DNA from: Deltaproteobacteria bacterium
GTDB lineage: Bacteria; JADJOY01
Assembly: GCA_016713535.1 (NCBI GenBank)
Contig: JADJOY010000020.1
Coordinates: forward strand, 62,001 to 126,000
Reading direction: 5' to 3'
Length of the DNA: 64,000 nt
In this document: piece by piece, positions 25,506 through 33,943 of the stretch
How the letters are laid out: the number at the start of each line of letters is the position of its first letter
Numbering within the stretch: the first letter of the stretch is position 1
The notes under the pieces: generated by a model
What the model saw: the letters and a program-made list of their open reading frames with translations, nothing else
What the model was told of the DNA's origin: nothing
Databases searched by the model: none
Made by a program: the position numbers and the translations under genes

Positions 25506-28382
25506 GCGCCGCTCCGGGGTGCCAGCACGCCGCGCTCGATCTGGTCGCGCTCCATCGCCTCGAAGAGCGCGCGGAAGTTCCCCTCGCCGAAGCCCTCGTC
25601 GCCGCGGCGCTCGATGATCTCGAAGAAGATCGGACCGATGACCGCCTCGGTGAAGATCTGCAGCAACAGCCGGCGCTCTCCCTGGGTGACGCCGTCGACC
25701 AGGATCTGCAGCCGGCGCAGCTCCTCCACGTCGAGCCCGTGGCCCGGCAGCCGCGCGTCGAGGGCGTCGAAGTAGGCGTCGGGAGTGGCGAGGAAGCGCA
25801 GACCTCTCTCGCGCATGGCCCGCACCGTGGCGAAGATGTCGCGGCAGCCGAGCGCCACGTGCTGGATGCCCTCGCCGTGGTAGGCGTCGAGGTACGCCTG
25901 GATCTGCGAGCCACCCTCGGTGGGCTCGTTGACCGGAATGCGGATCTTCCCGCACGGGCTCACGAGCGCGCGGCTCAAGAGCCCCGTGAGCTGGCCGCGG
26001 ATGTCGAAGTACCGGATCTCGCGGAAGCCGAAGAGCCGCTCGTAGAACTCGGCCCAGCGGTTCATGCGGCCCTTGAGGACGTTGTGCGTGAGGTGGTCGA
26101 CGTGAGTGAGCCCGACGTCGGCGGGAGGCGCCTCGCCGGTGGGCACGAAGTCGACGTCGTAGATGGTTCGATCCCCGTAGCGGTCGATCAGGTAGATGAG
26201 GCTGCCGCCGATGCCACGGATCGCCGGCAGGTTGAGCTCCATCGGCCCGACTCGCCCGCGCACCGGCTTGGCGCCGAGCGCGACTGCGCGCTCGAAGGCC
26301 CGCGCGGCGTCGCGGACGCGGAACGCGATCGCGCAGATCGAAGGGCCGTGCACGCGCGCGAACGCCTGCGCGAAGCTCGACGGCTCGGCGTCGACCACGA
26401 AGTTGACCCCGCCCTGGCGATAGAGCGTGACGTCCTTCGAGCGGTGGCGGGCCACCGGCACCAGGCCCATCGCGCGGAACAACCCGTCGAGCGCCGTCGG
26501 ATCGGTGGTGGCGTATTCGACGAACTCGAAGCCGTCGGTGCCCATCGGGTTGGCGATCGCGTCGCCGGACTGCGCCGGGGCCGGCACCTCGCCGGCGGGC
26601 GAAACCAGCTCGAGCCGCGGGAGCGCCGCGGCAGCGCCGGGCGCGGTCGCGAGGGCGCGTGCGAGGAGCGGCGGGCCCGATTCCCCCGCGGGTGTTCGCG
26701 CCACGAGCGCCTCGAGCTCACCGGCCAGCCCGGCCCGCAGCGCCTCTCCGTCGCCACCGGCCGCGCTCGCGATGCCGAGCAGCTCCCAGCGCAGCAGCCA
26801 CTCGTCGGCATGGCGGCGGCGGAGCGCCCCCGCGATCCGCTGGAGCCCCGGCAACGCGGCCCGCGGATCGCGGTCGTCGGCGAGGGCGCGCGCTTGGCGA
26901 TGGAGCCGGAGCAGGCCGCGCTGGGATGCGGGCCGGCTGCGGCGCGGCGGGAGCCGTCGCGCCGGGAACGACGTCGCGGGCCAGAACCTCGGGTCGGCCG
27001 GACCGGCGAATCCCGCGGTCACGGCGGAGCCGAGCGGCATCACCCACGGCGAGCGTGTGATCGGTAGCGCGAGCGATCCGCGCTTGGCGCTGGCACCCGC
27101 CCACACCAGCGCTACCGGTCGCCCGTCGGGCGCGCGCACCACGTCGACGACGCGGCCGGCGATCGTGACGCCCGAGCGGAATCGCAGCTCGACCGAGCCC
27201 GCCGGGCCAGCCCGCGTCGCGTGGCGTCGCAACCCGTCGCGGTCGAGCGATGCGGGATCGCTGCCGTCCGCGAGCGGACCGAGCGGCAACGCGACCCCGC
27301 CGCGGTGACGGCGCGTCCCTTGGCCGGCGAGCTCGCGATCGTCCCACGCCAGCGCCGCGGGGCCAGCGACCTCGATCCACGCCGGCTCGTCGAGGTCGCC
27401 GCGCACGCGCTCGACCACGCCGGTCACTTCCACCCCCGTGTCGAGCACCAGCGTCGCGACCTCGTGGCTCGCGAGCGCCGCCTCGAGCGCCACCGCGCCG
27501 CCCCGGCGCTGCGCGAGCGTGGCGGTGACCTCGTCGAGCACCTCCTCGAGGTGCTCGAACGAACGCGCCACGAAGAGCTGCGGCTGCGGCCGCGTGATGT
27601 CGTAGCCGACGTCGATGCAGGCCGCCTCGAGCGGGCGCTTTCGCACGGCCGGCGACTGACAGCTCGCGCTCTCGCCCAGCGACGAGAGCAGCCCCGCGCC
27701 GAAGATCCGGAAGTCGTCGAGCTCGCCGACCAGTCCGTACTCGACGGTCCACCAGTGCAGCCGCGCGATGCGCGCCGACTCGCTCAGCCGGCGCGCCCCC
27801 GCGCGCGCCTCCTCGAACGCGCGCTCGGCGCGAGCCCGCTCGTGGGGGGTGGCGCTGGGGTCCTCCTTCACCACCGACAGCTCGTGGATCGCGGTGAAGA
27901 GCCGCCCGTCGCTCGGCAGCGAGAACGCGCGCGCCGATCGCGCCGATCCGCTCGAGGAACCGGCGGTACGCGGCGTCGATCAGGATCGGCGCGTGGCCGG
28001 CAGCCTCGTGGACGATGTCGGGCGCGGGGGTATACGCGAGGTGCTCGGGAGTGCGGACGTCCCCGGCGATCGGCAGGATCGCGTGGGCCTGGAACTCCAG
28101 GAACGCCCTGGGCGGGATGAATCCGTCGACGCACACCGCGCCCCAGCCGAGCTCGCCGAGCCGGCGATCGATCTCGCCGATTCGCGGGATGCGCTCGCGC
28201 GAGATCCCGGTGGCCGCCAACCCCGCCGCATACGCCGGATGGGCAGCGTCGCCGAGCGCTCCCTCGATCTGGCCGAGGATGAAGCGCCACACCGCCTGAT
28301 CGATCTCGTCGTAGGCACGATCGTCGTGTACCGCGACGAAGCGGCGTAGGTGAGCGGGAACTCGTCCGCGCGTGTCGCTCAT
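25502..28382 (-). CDS. Phenylalanine 4-hydroxylase fused in frame to 4-hydroxyphenylpyruvate dioxygenase (apparent frameshift)
   Basis: The ATG at 28382 starts a long-type aromatic amino acid hydroxylase (PAHLRRFVAVHDDRAYDEID). The iron motif HEAAGH lies at about residue 125, in the first frame. The frame is lost at a GCGCGCGCG tract (27926-27934) after about residue 152. Removing one base, or adding one CG unit, continues into FSLPSDGRLFTAIHELSVV and the iron-ligand Glu of WWTVEYGL. The hydroxylase and its C-terminal region (GTRRHRGG, GFAGPADPRFW, DEWLLRWELL) run without a stop into a complete HPPD from about residue 620. HPPD ligands are in THVDHLTHNV, IQHVALGC and FFEIIERRG. Together the domains would make tyrosine from phenylalanine and homogentisate from 4-hydroxyphenylpyruvate. 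The aminotransferase between them is not in the window. The total is about 960 residues. Confidence 0.82.
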
Positions 28383-28463
28383 GGGAGAGAGCCGCGGGGA
28401 ATGCGTCGAGCCTGCGCCGTCAGTATGACCGGCCGGACCGGGCACCGCTCGCGTGCGCCATCC

Positions 28464-28479
28464 GTGACATTCTTGTGAC
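28464..28479. promoter_or_regulatory. Imperfect palindrome upstream of the homogentisate operon
   Basis: GTGACA-TTCT-TGTGAC lies about 80 bases upstream of the fusion gene start and 54 bases upstream of the divergent HAD gene. It reads either as a direct repeat of GTGAC or as an inverted repeat with one mismatch per arm. Its AT-richer setting in a divergent promoter region makes it a candidate operator for the catabolic operon. No regulator gene is adjacent. Confidence 0.35.
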
Positions 28480-28532
28480 GACCACATCACGGCCGGCGCC
28501 GCCTCGCGGGCGCCCCACGAGAGGGATCCCGG

Positions 28533-29117
28533 ATGGCCTGGACGAAACGCTTCGCCGCGTGCGGCCTGCTCGCGAGCATCTTCTCCCTGCCCGCGTGCGC
28601 CGGTGACGGCGGCTCCTCGTCGAGCTTCCCGCCTGGCGTGCCGAGCGTGGTCTTCGACATCGACGGCACGCTCACGCCAACGCCGGTCAACCTGTTCGGC
28701 GTGCGTCTCGACGCGGCACGCGCGGTCCGGGCGTACGTGGACAAGGGCTACGCAGTGATCTACGCCACGGCGCGGCCGCTGCTCTTCGAGGACTACACCG
28801 GCAACTGGCTCGCGACCAACGGCTTCCCGGACCTACCGCTCCACATGGCCACGCTCGAGCAGAGCGGCGATCCCATCCCCTACAAGACCGCGCTGCTCGC
28901 GGCCCTCGAGCAAGACGAGGGCCGGGTGTTCGTGTACGGCTACGGCGACTCGACCACCGACTTCGCCGCCTACGCCGCGGTCGGGATTCCGGCAGCCGAG
29001 ACCTGGGCGCTGCTGCGTGGCGGCGAGAGCGAGTGCCAGCCCGGCGACTACGAGGCGTGCATCCCCGGCTACACCGAGCACCTCGCCTACATCGAGGCCC
29101 AGCCGGACGTCGAGTAG
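28533..29117 (+). CDS. HAD-superfamily hydrolase lipoprotein
   Basis: The 194-residue product starts with a lipoprotein signal (FSLPACAG) and a Gly/Ser linker. The HAD motif I then follows, DIDGTLTP, with both aspartates; motif II is likely in YATARP (Thr), the Lys in PYKTALL, and motif III in GYGDSTTDFAAY. This small HAD without an obvious cap resembles the LNS2/lipin-like or acid-phosphatase-like HADs. It is probably a periplasm-facing phosphatase. It is divergent from the catabolic operon and ends before a three-hairpin repeat. The substrate is unknown. Confidence 0.8.
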   Translation: MAWTKRFAACGLLASIFSLPACAGDGGSSSSFPPGVPSVVFDIDGTLTPTPVNLFGVRLDAARAVRAYVDKGYAVIYATARPLLFEDYTGNWLATNGFPDLPLHMATLEQSGDPIPYKTALLAALEQDEGRVFVYGYGDSTTDFAAYAAVGIPAAETWALLRGGESECQPGDYEACIPGYTEHLAYIEAQPDVE

Positions 29118-29173
29118 CCAGGGGGAAGTGCGCGGCCCGTGGCCTTCGGCGGGCATTCCCCGGAAGCGGGCCG

Positions 29174-29251
29174 GCGACGGGGGATGGAACCCCCGTCGCT
29201 ACGATCACCGGCCGTTAGGTCGTCGTAGGGCGGGGCCTCCGCGCCCCCGCC
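29174..29251. repeat. Three-hairpin intergenic repeat, copy 3
   Basis: GCGACGGGGG/CCCCCGTCGC (29174-29183/29190-29199), TACGA/TCGTA (29200-29204/29223-29227) and GGCGGGG/CCCCGCC (29229-29235/29245-29251) follow in order. The element fills most of the gap between convergent stops at 29117 and 29252 and directly abuts the second stop codon. Confidence 0.75.
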
Positions 29252-30997
29252 TCAGAGCTCTTCGAGGAAGACCGGCTCGAAACCGAGCTGGATCGTGAGC
29301 TCGTTACCGGGCGCCGAGAGCGTCTGCGTGGCCGGCGTGGTCTGCCCCGGCGCGGTCACGATCCTGGTGAGCTTCACACTCGCCGTGCCGACCGGGATCG
29401 CCACCGTCTCGCCGTTCGGCACCGCTGGATCCGCCGGAACCGGCCCGGCCTCGCTCCACGCCACGTACACCGGGCCGCCGCTCGGACGATCGAACTTGTA
29501 GACGCGCGTGAGGGGGTTGGCGCTCACGCCGAGCCGGTTCACCGCGGTCATCGACTGCAGCTCGTCCACCAGCAGCTTCATCGTGTAGTAGACGGGCTTG
29601 GTGGCGTAGTTGGTGGCCTTGGTGCCGAGCAGGTGCGAGTAGCCGAACCACCCGAAGATCGCCTGCTGGTCGAGGCACGACGTCAGGAACTGGTAGGCGC
29701 ACGGGTCGTTGGATCCCGAGAACGACACGCGCTCGGCGCCCGCGCCGAGCGCGGTCGTGAACGACTTGACCGCTCCCCGCGCGCCCTTGGCGTTGTACCA
29801 GTTCACGATCGTGGCGTTGTTGGCCTTCAGCCCGTCGGCGAGGGTCACGTAGTCGGGGACCGTGGCGTTCGGGAAGTCACCCTCGATCTGCTCGCCGCCG
29901 ATGAACTCGGTCCAGCCACCGAGCGGCGAGGTGCGCGCGAACATGTTGGACCACATGTCGTCCACGAAGATCGGCTTGGACGGCGCGTACTGCTGGATCA
30001 GCGCCAGGCTCTGATCGATGGCGCGCCAGCCGTTGTGCGGGTGCCACTCGATGTAGTCGCACTTGATGCCGTCGGAGTCGTCGCCGAGGGCGGTCAGGAG
30101 CTGGACCAACCCGTCGAAGCCGGCGCGGAAGATCGCGCCCTTGGGATTGGCGCCGTCGAGGCGTGCGGACACCGTGCTGCCCGGTCCGGGGTTGGAGGCG
30201 GGGTAGTTCGGGAAGTCGGAGTAGAGGTCGAAGAGCAGGCCGCCGCTGCCGACCAGCTTCGAGAGGCCGCTGGGGTCGGCCTCGTGGATGGCCTCGTAGG
30301 TGATCTCGTGGAGGCGGATCAGGTTGGGGATCGAATCGTCCCAGAAGCCGTAGCCGAGGGCCTCCGCGTAGTCGCCGCTGCCCTCGGTCCCCTCGAACGC
30401 GACCTCTTGGTCCATCACGTAGAACTCGATCGGGACCGTGAGGCCCGGCATGTCTTCGAGCCCGTCGCCGTCGTAGCGCTCGACGACGGCCTTGATGTAG
30501 TCCTTCCAGGCCTGCTCGTGGGCGGCGTCGGGCGCGCAGTCGTCGATGCCCGGACCATCGACGCAGTCGGGGTTCGCGAGCTGCGACCACGCCGCGGTGG
30601 GGCGCAGGTTCCACACCACCGAGAAGCCCTTGGCGCCGATCGTCTGCACCGGCGGATCGGACTGGCTGAAGTCGTAGGGCGAGGTGGGCGTGGGCTGCAT
30701 GGTGGCCCAGCCGCCGCCGATCTCGTTGACGTTGACCCCACCGCGCACCGGCTGGTTGGCGGTGACCACCGCCAGCTTGTCGAGGAGGGTGGCGTGCTGT
30801 GCCGGCGTGACCGTGGGCGCGAAGAGCTCCCAGTACTCGAAGCCGAACCGCCACGGCGGCACCACCGACGTCCCCGGGCCGTTCGAAGCGGTGGCTCCCG
30901 GCGCGACGATCAACGTCGCCGCCGCCACCAGCCCCGCGCCCGCCCCCGCGAGCATTCCCGCCCGCGTCACCATCCGTACCCAGCTCCGCCGCTTCAT
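29252..30997 (-). CDS. Secreted TIM-barrel glycosidase-like protein
   Basis: The ATG at 30997 has GAGGGG upstream and encodes a signal peptide (AGMLAGAGAGLVAAATLIV, then ATASN). The roughly 550-residue mature protein looks like a clan-A glycoside hydrolase, similar in outline to GH39. Supporting segments are GGVNVNEIGGGWATM near the N-terminus, VPIEFYVMDQEVAFEG with candidate acid Glu, DYIEWHPHNGW, and PIFVDDMWSN. A beta-sandwich C-terminal part follows (VYKFDRPSGGPVYVAW, GETVAIPVG). It is exported and may act on an extracellular polysaccharide. The exact GH family is not certain; the catalytic Glu pair should be checked by structure. Confidence 0.65.
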   Translation of the reverse strand: MKRRSWVRMVTRAGMLAGAGAGLVAAATLIVAPGATASNGPGTSVVPPWRFGFEYWELFAPTVTPAQHATLLDKLAVVTANQPVRGGVNVNEIGGGWATMQPTPTSPYDFSQSDPPVQTIGAKGFSVVWNLRPTAAWSQLANPDCVDGPGIDDCAPDAAHEQAWKDYIKAVVERYDGDGLEDMPGLTVPIEFYVMDQEVAFEGTEGSGDYAEALGYGFWDDSIPNLIRLHEITYEAIHEADPSGLSKLVGSGGLLFDLYSDFPNYPASNPGPGSTVSARLDGANPKGAIFRAGFDGLVQLLTALGDDSDGIKCDYIEWHPHNGWRAIDQSLALIQQYAPSKPIFVDDMWSNMFARTSPLGGWTEFIGGEQIEGDFPNATVPDYVTLADGLKANNATIVNWYNAKGARGAVKSFTTALGAGAERVSFSGSNDPCAYQFLTSCLDQQAIFGWFGYSHLLGTKATNYATKPVYYTMKLLVDELQSMTAVNRLGVSANPLTRVYKFDRPSGGPVYVAWSEAGPVPADPAVPNGETVAIPVGTASVKLTRIVTAPGQTTPATQTLSAPGNELTIQLGFEPVFLEEL

Positions 30998-31183
30998 TCG
31001 CCCCTCATCCGGCCGTGGTTCGTCGATCCGTTCGCGAGTCGAACCGAAATCCCTCGGCCGGCGTACAGCATACGCCGCGGCCCGGTTGGCCCGCATCCTC
31101 GACGACGGGAATACGGGCCGTCCCGTGGACCGGTTCGAACGCGCTTTGGTACGCTCCACGTCACCTCCTGGAGGGGACCACCC

Positions 31184-32687
31184 ATGAAGCTGGCTTCCTC
31201 GGCGCTCCGGCGCGCGCTCGGCGTCCTCCTCCTGCTCGTTCTCGTGCCGTGCACGGCGGGCGCGACCACCCACTGGGCGAAGCTCGCGCCCGGGGACGGC
31301 CAGCAATTCGACACCTTCGGGCTCGCGGTCGCGATCGACGGCGACACCATCATCGTCTCGAAGGGCACCGTGATCCCGCAGTCGGGACCGGGCTGGCTCT
31401 ACGCGTTCACGCGCAGCGGCGGGAAGTGGACCCAGGCGCAGAAGTTCCAGCCGAGCGGCATCCAGCCAGGCGAGTGGTTCGGCGCCCTCGACCTGGAGGG
31501 CACGACACTGGTGGGCTCGAGCGCGCCGCAGCTCAACACGCTCGGCTCGAACGCCGCCTCGGCCTACGTGTTCGAGAAGAGCGGCTCGACGTGGGCGGCC
31601 ACCCAGAAGCTCCCCCTCCGATCCGGGCGCGCAGGACGACTTCGGCTCGTGGATCGCGGTGAGCGGCACCACGCTGGCGGTGGGTGCCGGGCGCAAGGCC
31701 GATCAGGGGCTCGGCTCGGGCGCGGTGTACGTGTTCGAGAAGGGCGGCACCGGCTGGACCCAGACCCAGAAGCTCGTGGCGGGCGATGGCACCCAGGGCG
31801 CGATGTTCGGCACCAGCGTCGACATCGACGGCTCGACGATCGTGGTCGGCGCACCCGGTGATCCCAGCCACGGCAACCTCACCGGCGCGGTGTACGTCTT
31901 CCAGAAGACCTCGGGCGTGTGGAACCAGACCCAGAAGCTGATCGCGAGCGACGCCACCGCGAACCAGTTCCTCGGCGACCGGGTGGCGCTCTCCGGCACC
32001 TCGCTGGTGGCGAGCGCCTGGGGTACCGCCACCCAGGGCAACACCGCGGGCGCGGTGTACGCGTGGGAGCTGGCGAGCGGCAGCTTCGCTCAGAGCCAGA
32101 AGATCATCCCCGCCGACACCGGCGCCCAGGACCGCTTCGGCGCCGCGCTGGCGCTGAAGAACGGAAGCCTCGTGGTCGGCGCGGTCGGCGACGACGACCG
32201 CGGCCCCAACACCGGCGCGGCCTACGTCTTCACCAAGCCGGGTGCGACGTGGACGCAGCTCGAGAAGCTCACCGCGTCGGACAGCACCAGCGACGAGGAC
32301 TACGCGGCCGCCGTGGCGACCAACGGCAACTGGATGGTGGTGGCGGCGGACGCCAACGGCCTCGGGCTGGTCGGCTCCTCCTACGTCTACGGCAAGACCG
32401 ACGCCGACGGCGACGGCTACCCGGTCGAGGTCGACTGCCTCGACACCAACGCGAACGTGAACCCCGGTAAGACCGAGGTCCCCAACAACGGGATCGACGA
32501 CGACTGCAACGCTGCCACCCCCGATACGACTGGCTGCGGCCGCGTCGCCGGCGGCATGACCGGTGGCGCGGTGCCGTTCGCGGTGGCAGCCGTGGGGCTG
32601 GCCGCCGTGCGGTTCGGCTTCCGCCGCCGCCCTCGCCCAGCCGACCGATGGAGCGCCGGCAGGTTGGGTGTGCCGAGGGCGCAGTAG
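31184..32687 (+). CDS. Secreted FG-GAP propeller protein with MopE motif and C-terminal anchor (apparent frameshift)
   Basis: The ATG at 31184 follows GGAGGGG and a signal peptide (GVLLLLVLVPCTAGA). Repeats of the VVGAxGDD/VYVFEKxGxxWTQTQKL type continue for about 400 residues, then DADGDGYPVEVDC and NNGIDDDCNAATPD (MopE-type). A hydrophobic segment follows (VPFAVAAVGLAAVRFGF) and then RRRPRP, a tail like surface-sorted Myxococcota proteins. The frame breaks at five C (31612-31616); removing one C restores LPSDPGAQDDFGSWIAVSG. It is a paralogue of the protein at 4212-5861. A surface or extracellular calcium-dependent role is inferred. Confidence 0.72.
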
Positions 32688-33106
32688 GTGACCGGAGCAG
32701 TAGGTGACACGTAGAAGGTGACACTCATTTTGCCGAGTCGTAAACGACGAGAGCCTGCGGACGGAGCCTCAGGGAAACCCAGATTCATTTCCTCGTTACT
32801 CGCTACGTGTGCGGCGGTCGGGGGGTTGGTCATCATCGTGCCGTTGATCGATCGATACCTTGTTGCTCTCTCATTGGACGTCTCGATGCTGCCCTTCATG
32901 CCTGGCGCTCTCCTCGTGTCGATGTTGGGAGGTGACGCCCTTGATATCAGCCGGATGCAGATCTTTGCAGCAAACGTCCCGGTGTACACGCTTGTCGTTC
33001 ACATTGTTCGCCTCGCCCTGTATCAGCGGCACGCATAGCCCTCGGGAGGGTTCCGCTCGCCTTCCCCACGGTGCCAATCGGGATCGCGCGCAATAGGTGA
33101 CACTCA
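32684..33106. repeat. Four copies of an AGGTGACAC motif flanking a small gene
   Basis: GTAGGTGAC (32684-32692), GTAGGTGACAC (32700-32710), GAAGGTGACACTCAT (32713-32727) and ATAGGTGACACTCAT (33093-33106, approximate left edge) bracket the small membrane gene. The last two share an ACACTCAT extension. The spacing resembles the ends of a former mobile element. No transposase is seen, but a recombinase fragment begins inside the last copy. Confidence 0.55.
32718..33038 (+). CDS. Small membrane protein in an accessory patch
   Basis: The 106-residue product has two hydrophobic helices (FISSLLATCAAVGGLVIIVPLI and a second around VYTLVVHIVRLALY) and a basic N-terminus. The GTG start overlaps one of the AGGTGACAC repeats, so the true start may be a little further in. 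Base composition is visibly less GC-rich than the neighbouring genes, which suggests recent transfer. No family recognised and no enzymatic motif visible. Confidence 0.4.
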   Translation: MTLILPSRKRREPADGASGKPRFISSLLATCAAVGGLVIIVPLIDRYLVALSLDVSMLPFMPGALLVSMLGGDALDISRMQIFAANVPVYTLVVHIVRLALYQRHA

Positions 33107-33255
33107 TCTCCTCCTCGTCCGTCCAGGAGCTGCTTGGCCACGGTACCGTCGCCACGCCGGATCCGCACTTCGAACTCACCATCACCGATCTCGAGGAAGC
33201 GCACGCGAGGTATCATCCGAGGAAGCGGGCCGATGGGCTGACCCGCCCGCGTTGA
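33097..33255 (+). pseudogene. Tyrosine recombinase (XerC/D-like) C-terminal remnant
   Basis: The frame after the last AGGTGACAC copy reads SVQELLGHGTVATP, then HFELTITDLEEAHARYHPR, and stops at 33253-33255. This matches the end of XerC/D-type integrases (xIQELLGHxxxxTTxxYTHxxxxxLxxxxxxxHPR), including the catalytic-site LLGH and the terminal HPR. The nucleophile Tyr position is lost (PDPHF instead of a Tyr-Thr-His). Only about 50 residues remain, with no N-terminal or core domain upstream. I infer a decayed integrase from a lost mobile element. Confidence 0.5.
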
Positions 33256-33280
33256 GAGCCTTGGATCCCGCCGCTACACT
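33252..33280 (+). promoter_or_regulatory. Promoter of the hicBA module
   Basis: TTGAGA (33252-33257) and TACACT (33275-33280) are exactly 17 bases apart, 36 bases before the hicB ATG, leaving room for a leader with AAGGAG. It is one of the best sigma70-like promoters in the window. Confidence 0.6.
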
Positions 33281-33316
33281 CGAACCTTGGCGTCCGCATC
33301 CAAGGAGACACCGGCC

Positions 33317-33536
33317 ATGATCTTCCACGTCGTACTCGAGCCACCCGATGATCGCGGGTGGATCGTGGTGCGGTGCCCAGCGCTGCCGGGTTGTGTATCG
33401 CAGGGCAAGACGGAGAAGGAGGCCCTCGAAATATCAAGGAGGCGATCGTCGGCTGGCTCCACGTCGAGGATCAACGAGCGATCGCGGCCGAGCCTCGCAA
33501 GGGGAGCCGCTGGTTCCCATCGCCGTCGCAGTGTGA
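33317..33536 (+). pseudogene. hicB: HicB-type antitoxin with two apparent frameshifts
   Basis: An AAGGAG precedes the ATG. The N-terminus MIFHVVLEPPDDRGWIVVRC, then PALPGCVSQGKTEKEALE, is the HicB fold. The continuation (NIKEAIVGWLHVEDQRAIAAEP) is in a second frame, and the expected end (GEPLVPIAVAV, stop 33534-33536) is in a third. Adding one A at 33429-33431 and one G at 33501-33504 restores a normal 73-residue antitoxin. Both sites are short homopolymers, so sequencing error is as likely as decay. HicB binds and neutralises the HicA toxin and represses its own promoter. The lack of a long C-terminal DNA-binding domain fits the short HicB class. Confidence 0.7.
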
Positions 33537-33543
33537 ACGCGAC

Positions 33544-33765
33544 GTGGGCAAGCTCGGAAACATCTCAGCGAAAGAAGCGGTGAAGGCATTCCGTCGAGCA
33601 GGCTGGCGACCGTCGATCCAAGTCGGGAGCCATCCCACCCTCATCAAGCCCGGTCACCGGGCGCATCTTTCGATCCCGATGCACCGCGAGCTTGCCGTGG
33701 GCACGCTGCGATCGCTCATCCGCGACGCGGAGATGACAGTCGACGAGTTTCTCGCGCTCCTTTGA
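33544..33765 (+). CDS. hicA: HicA-type mRNA interferase toxin
   Basis: The 73-residue protein has the HicA double-stranded-RNA-binding fold: (V)GKLGNISAKEAVKAFRRAG, then GSHPTLIKPGH with the catalytic His of GSH, and a C-terminal LRSLIRDAEMTVDEFLALL. It starts at a GTG seven bases after the hicB stop. HicA cleaves mRNA to arrest growth; HicB blocks it. The gene is intact although its partner appears broken, which argues that the hicB breaks are assembly errors, since an unpaired toxin would be harmful. It sits in a small lower-GC accessory patch beside a recombinase relic. Confidence 0.85.
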   Translation: MGKLGNISAKEAVKAFRRAGWRPSIQVGSHPTLIKPGHRAHLSIPMHRELAVGTLRSLIRDAEMTVDEFLALL

Positions 33766-33909
33766 CCGCTGCTGCCAGGGCGGCGGCCCCCGGGAGGGCC
33801 ACCAGCAGTCGGCGTCGTGGGGCCACCTGCGATGATCGCGAACGATCGAGCGCAGAACGTCAGGTTGGGGACCCGCGTAACGCGAAGCCGACGCCCCTGG
33901 AGCGTGTGA

Positions 33910-33925
33910 AGGCCCGTCTGGGCCT
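33910..33925. terminator. Short hairpin between convergent hicA and oxidoreductase genes
   Basis: AGGCCC pairs with GGGCCT around GTCT, 19 bases from the stop of the minus-strand gene. There is no T tract, so a terminator role is tentative. The rest of the 178-base gap (33766-33943) shows nothing else. Confidence 0.3.
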
Positions 33926-33943
33926 CTGAGCCGCGCCGTTACC

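Noticed and set aside
29252-30997. Considered as part of a polysaccharide utilisation locus with the GH10, GH18-like and GH92 genes
   Set aside because: The glycosidase-like genes are scattered over 25 kb on both strands without SusC/D or dedicated transporters.
32947-33216. Minus-strand frame (EIGDGEFEVRIRRGDG...) overlapping the recombinase relic
   Set aside because: It has no recognisable domain or ribosome-binding site, and the plus strand gives a better explanation as a tyrosine recombinase tail.
33766-33943. Possible small gene between hicA and the oxidoreductase cluster
   Set aside because: No start with a ribosome-binding site and no frame longer than the antisense background.
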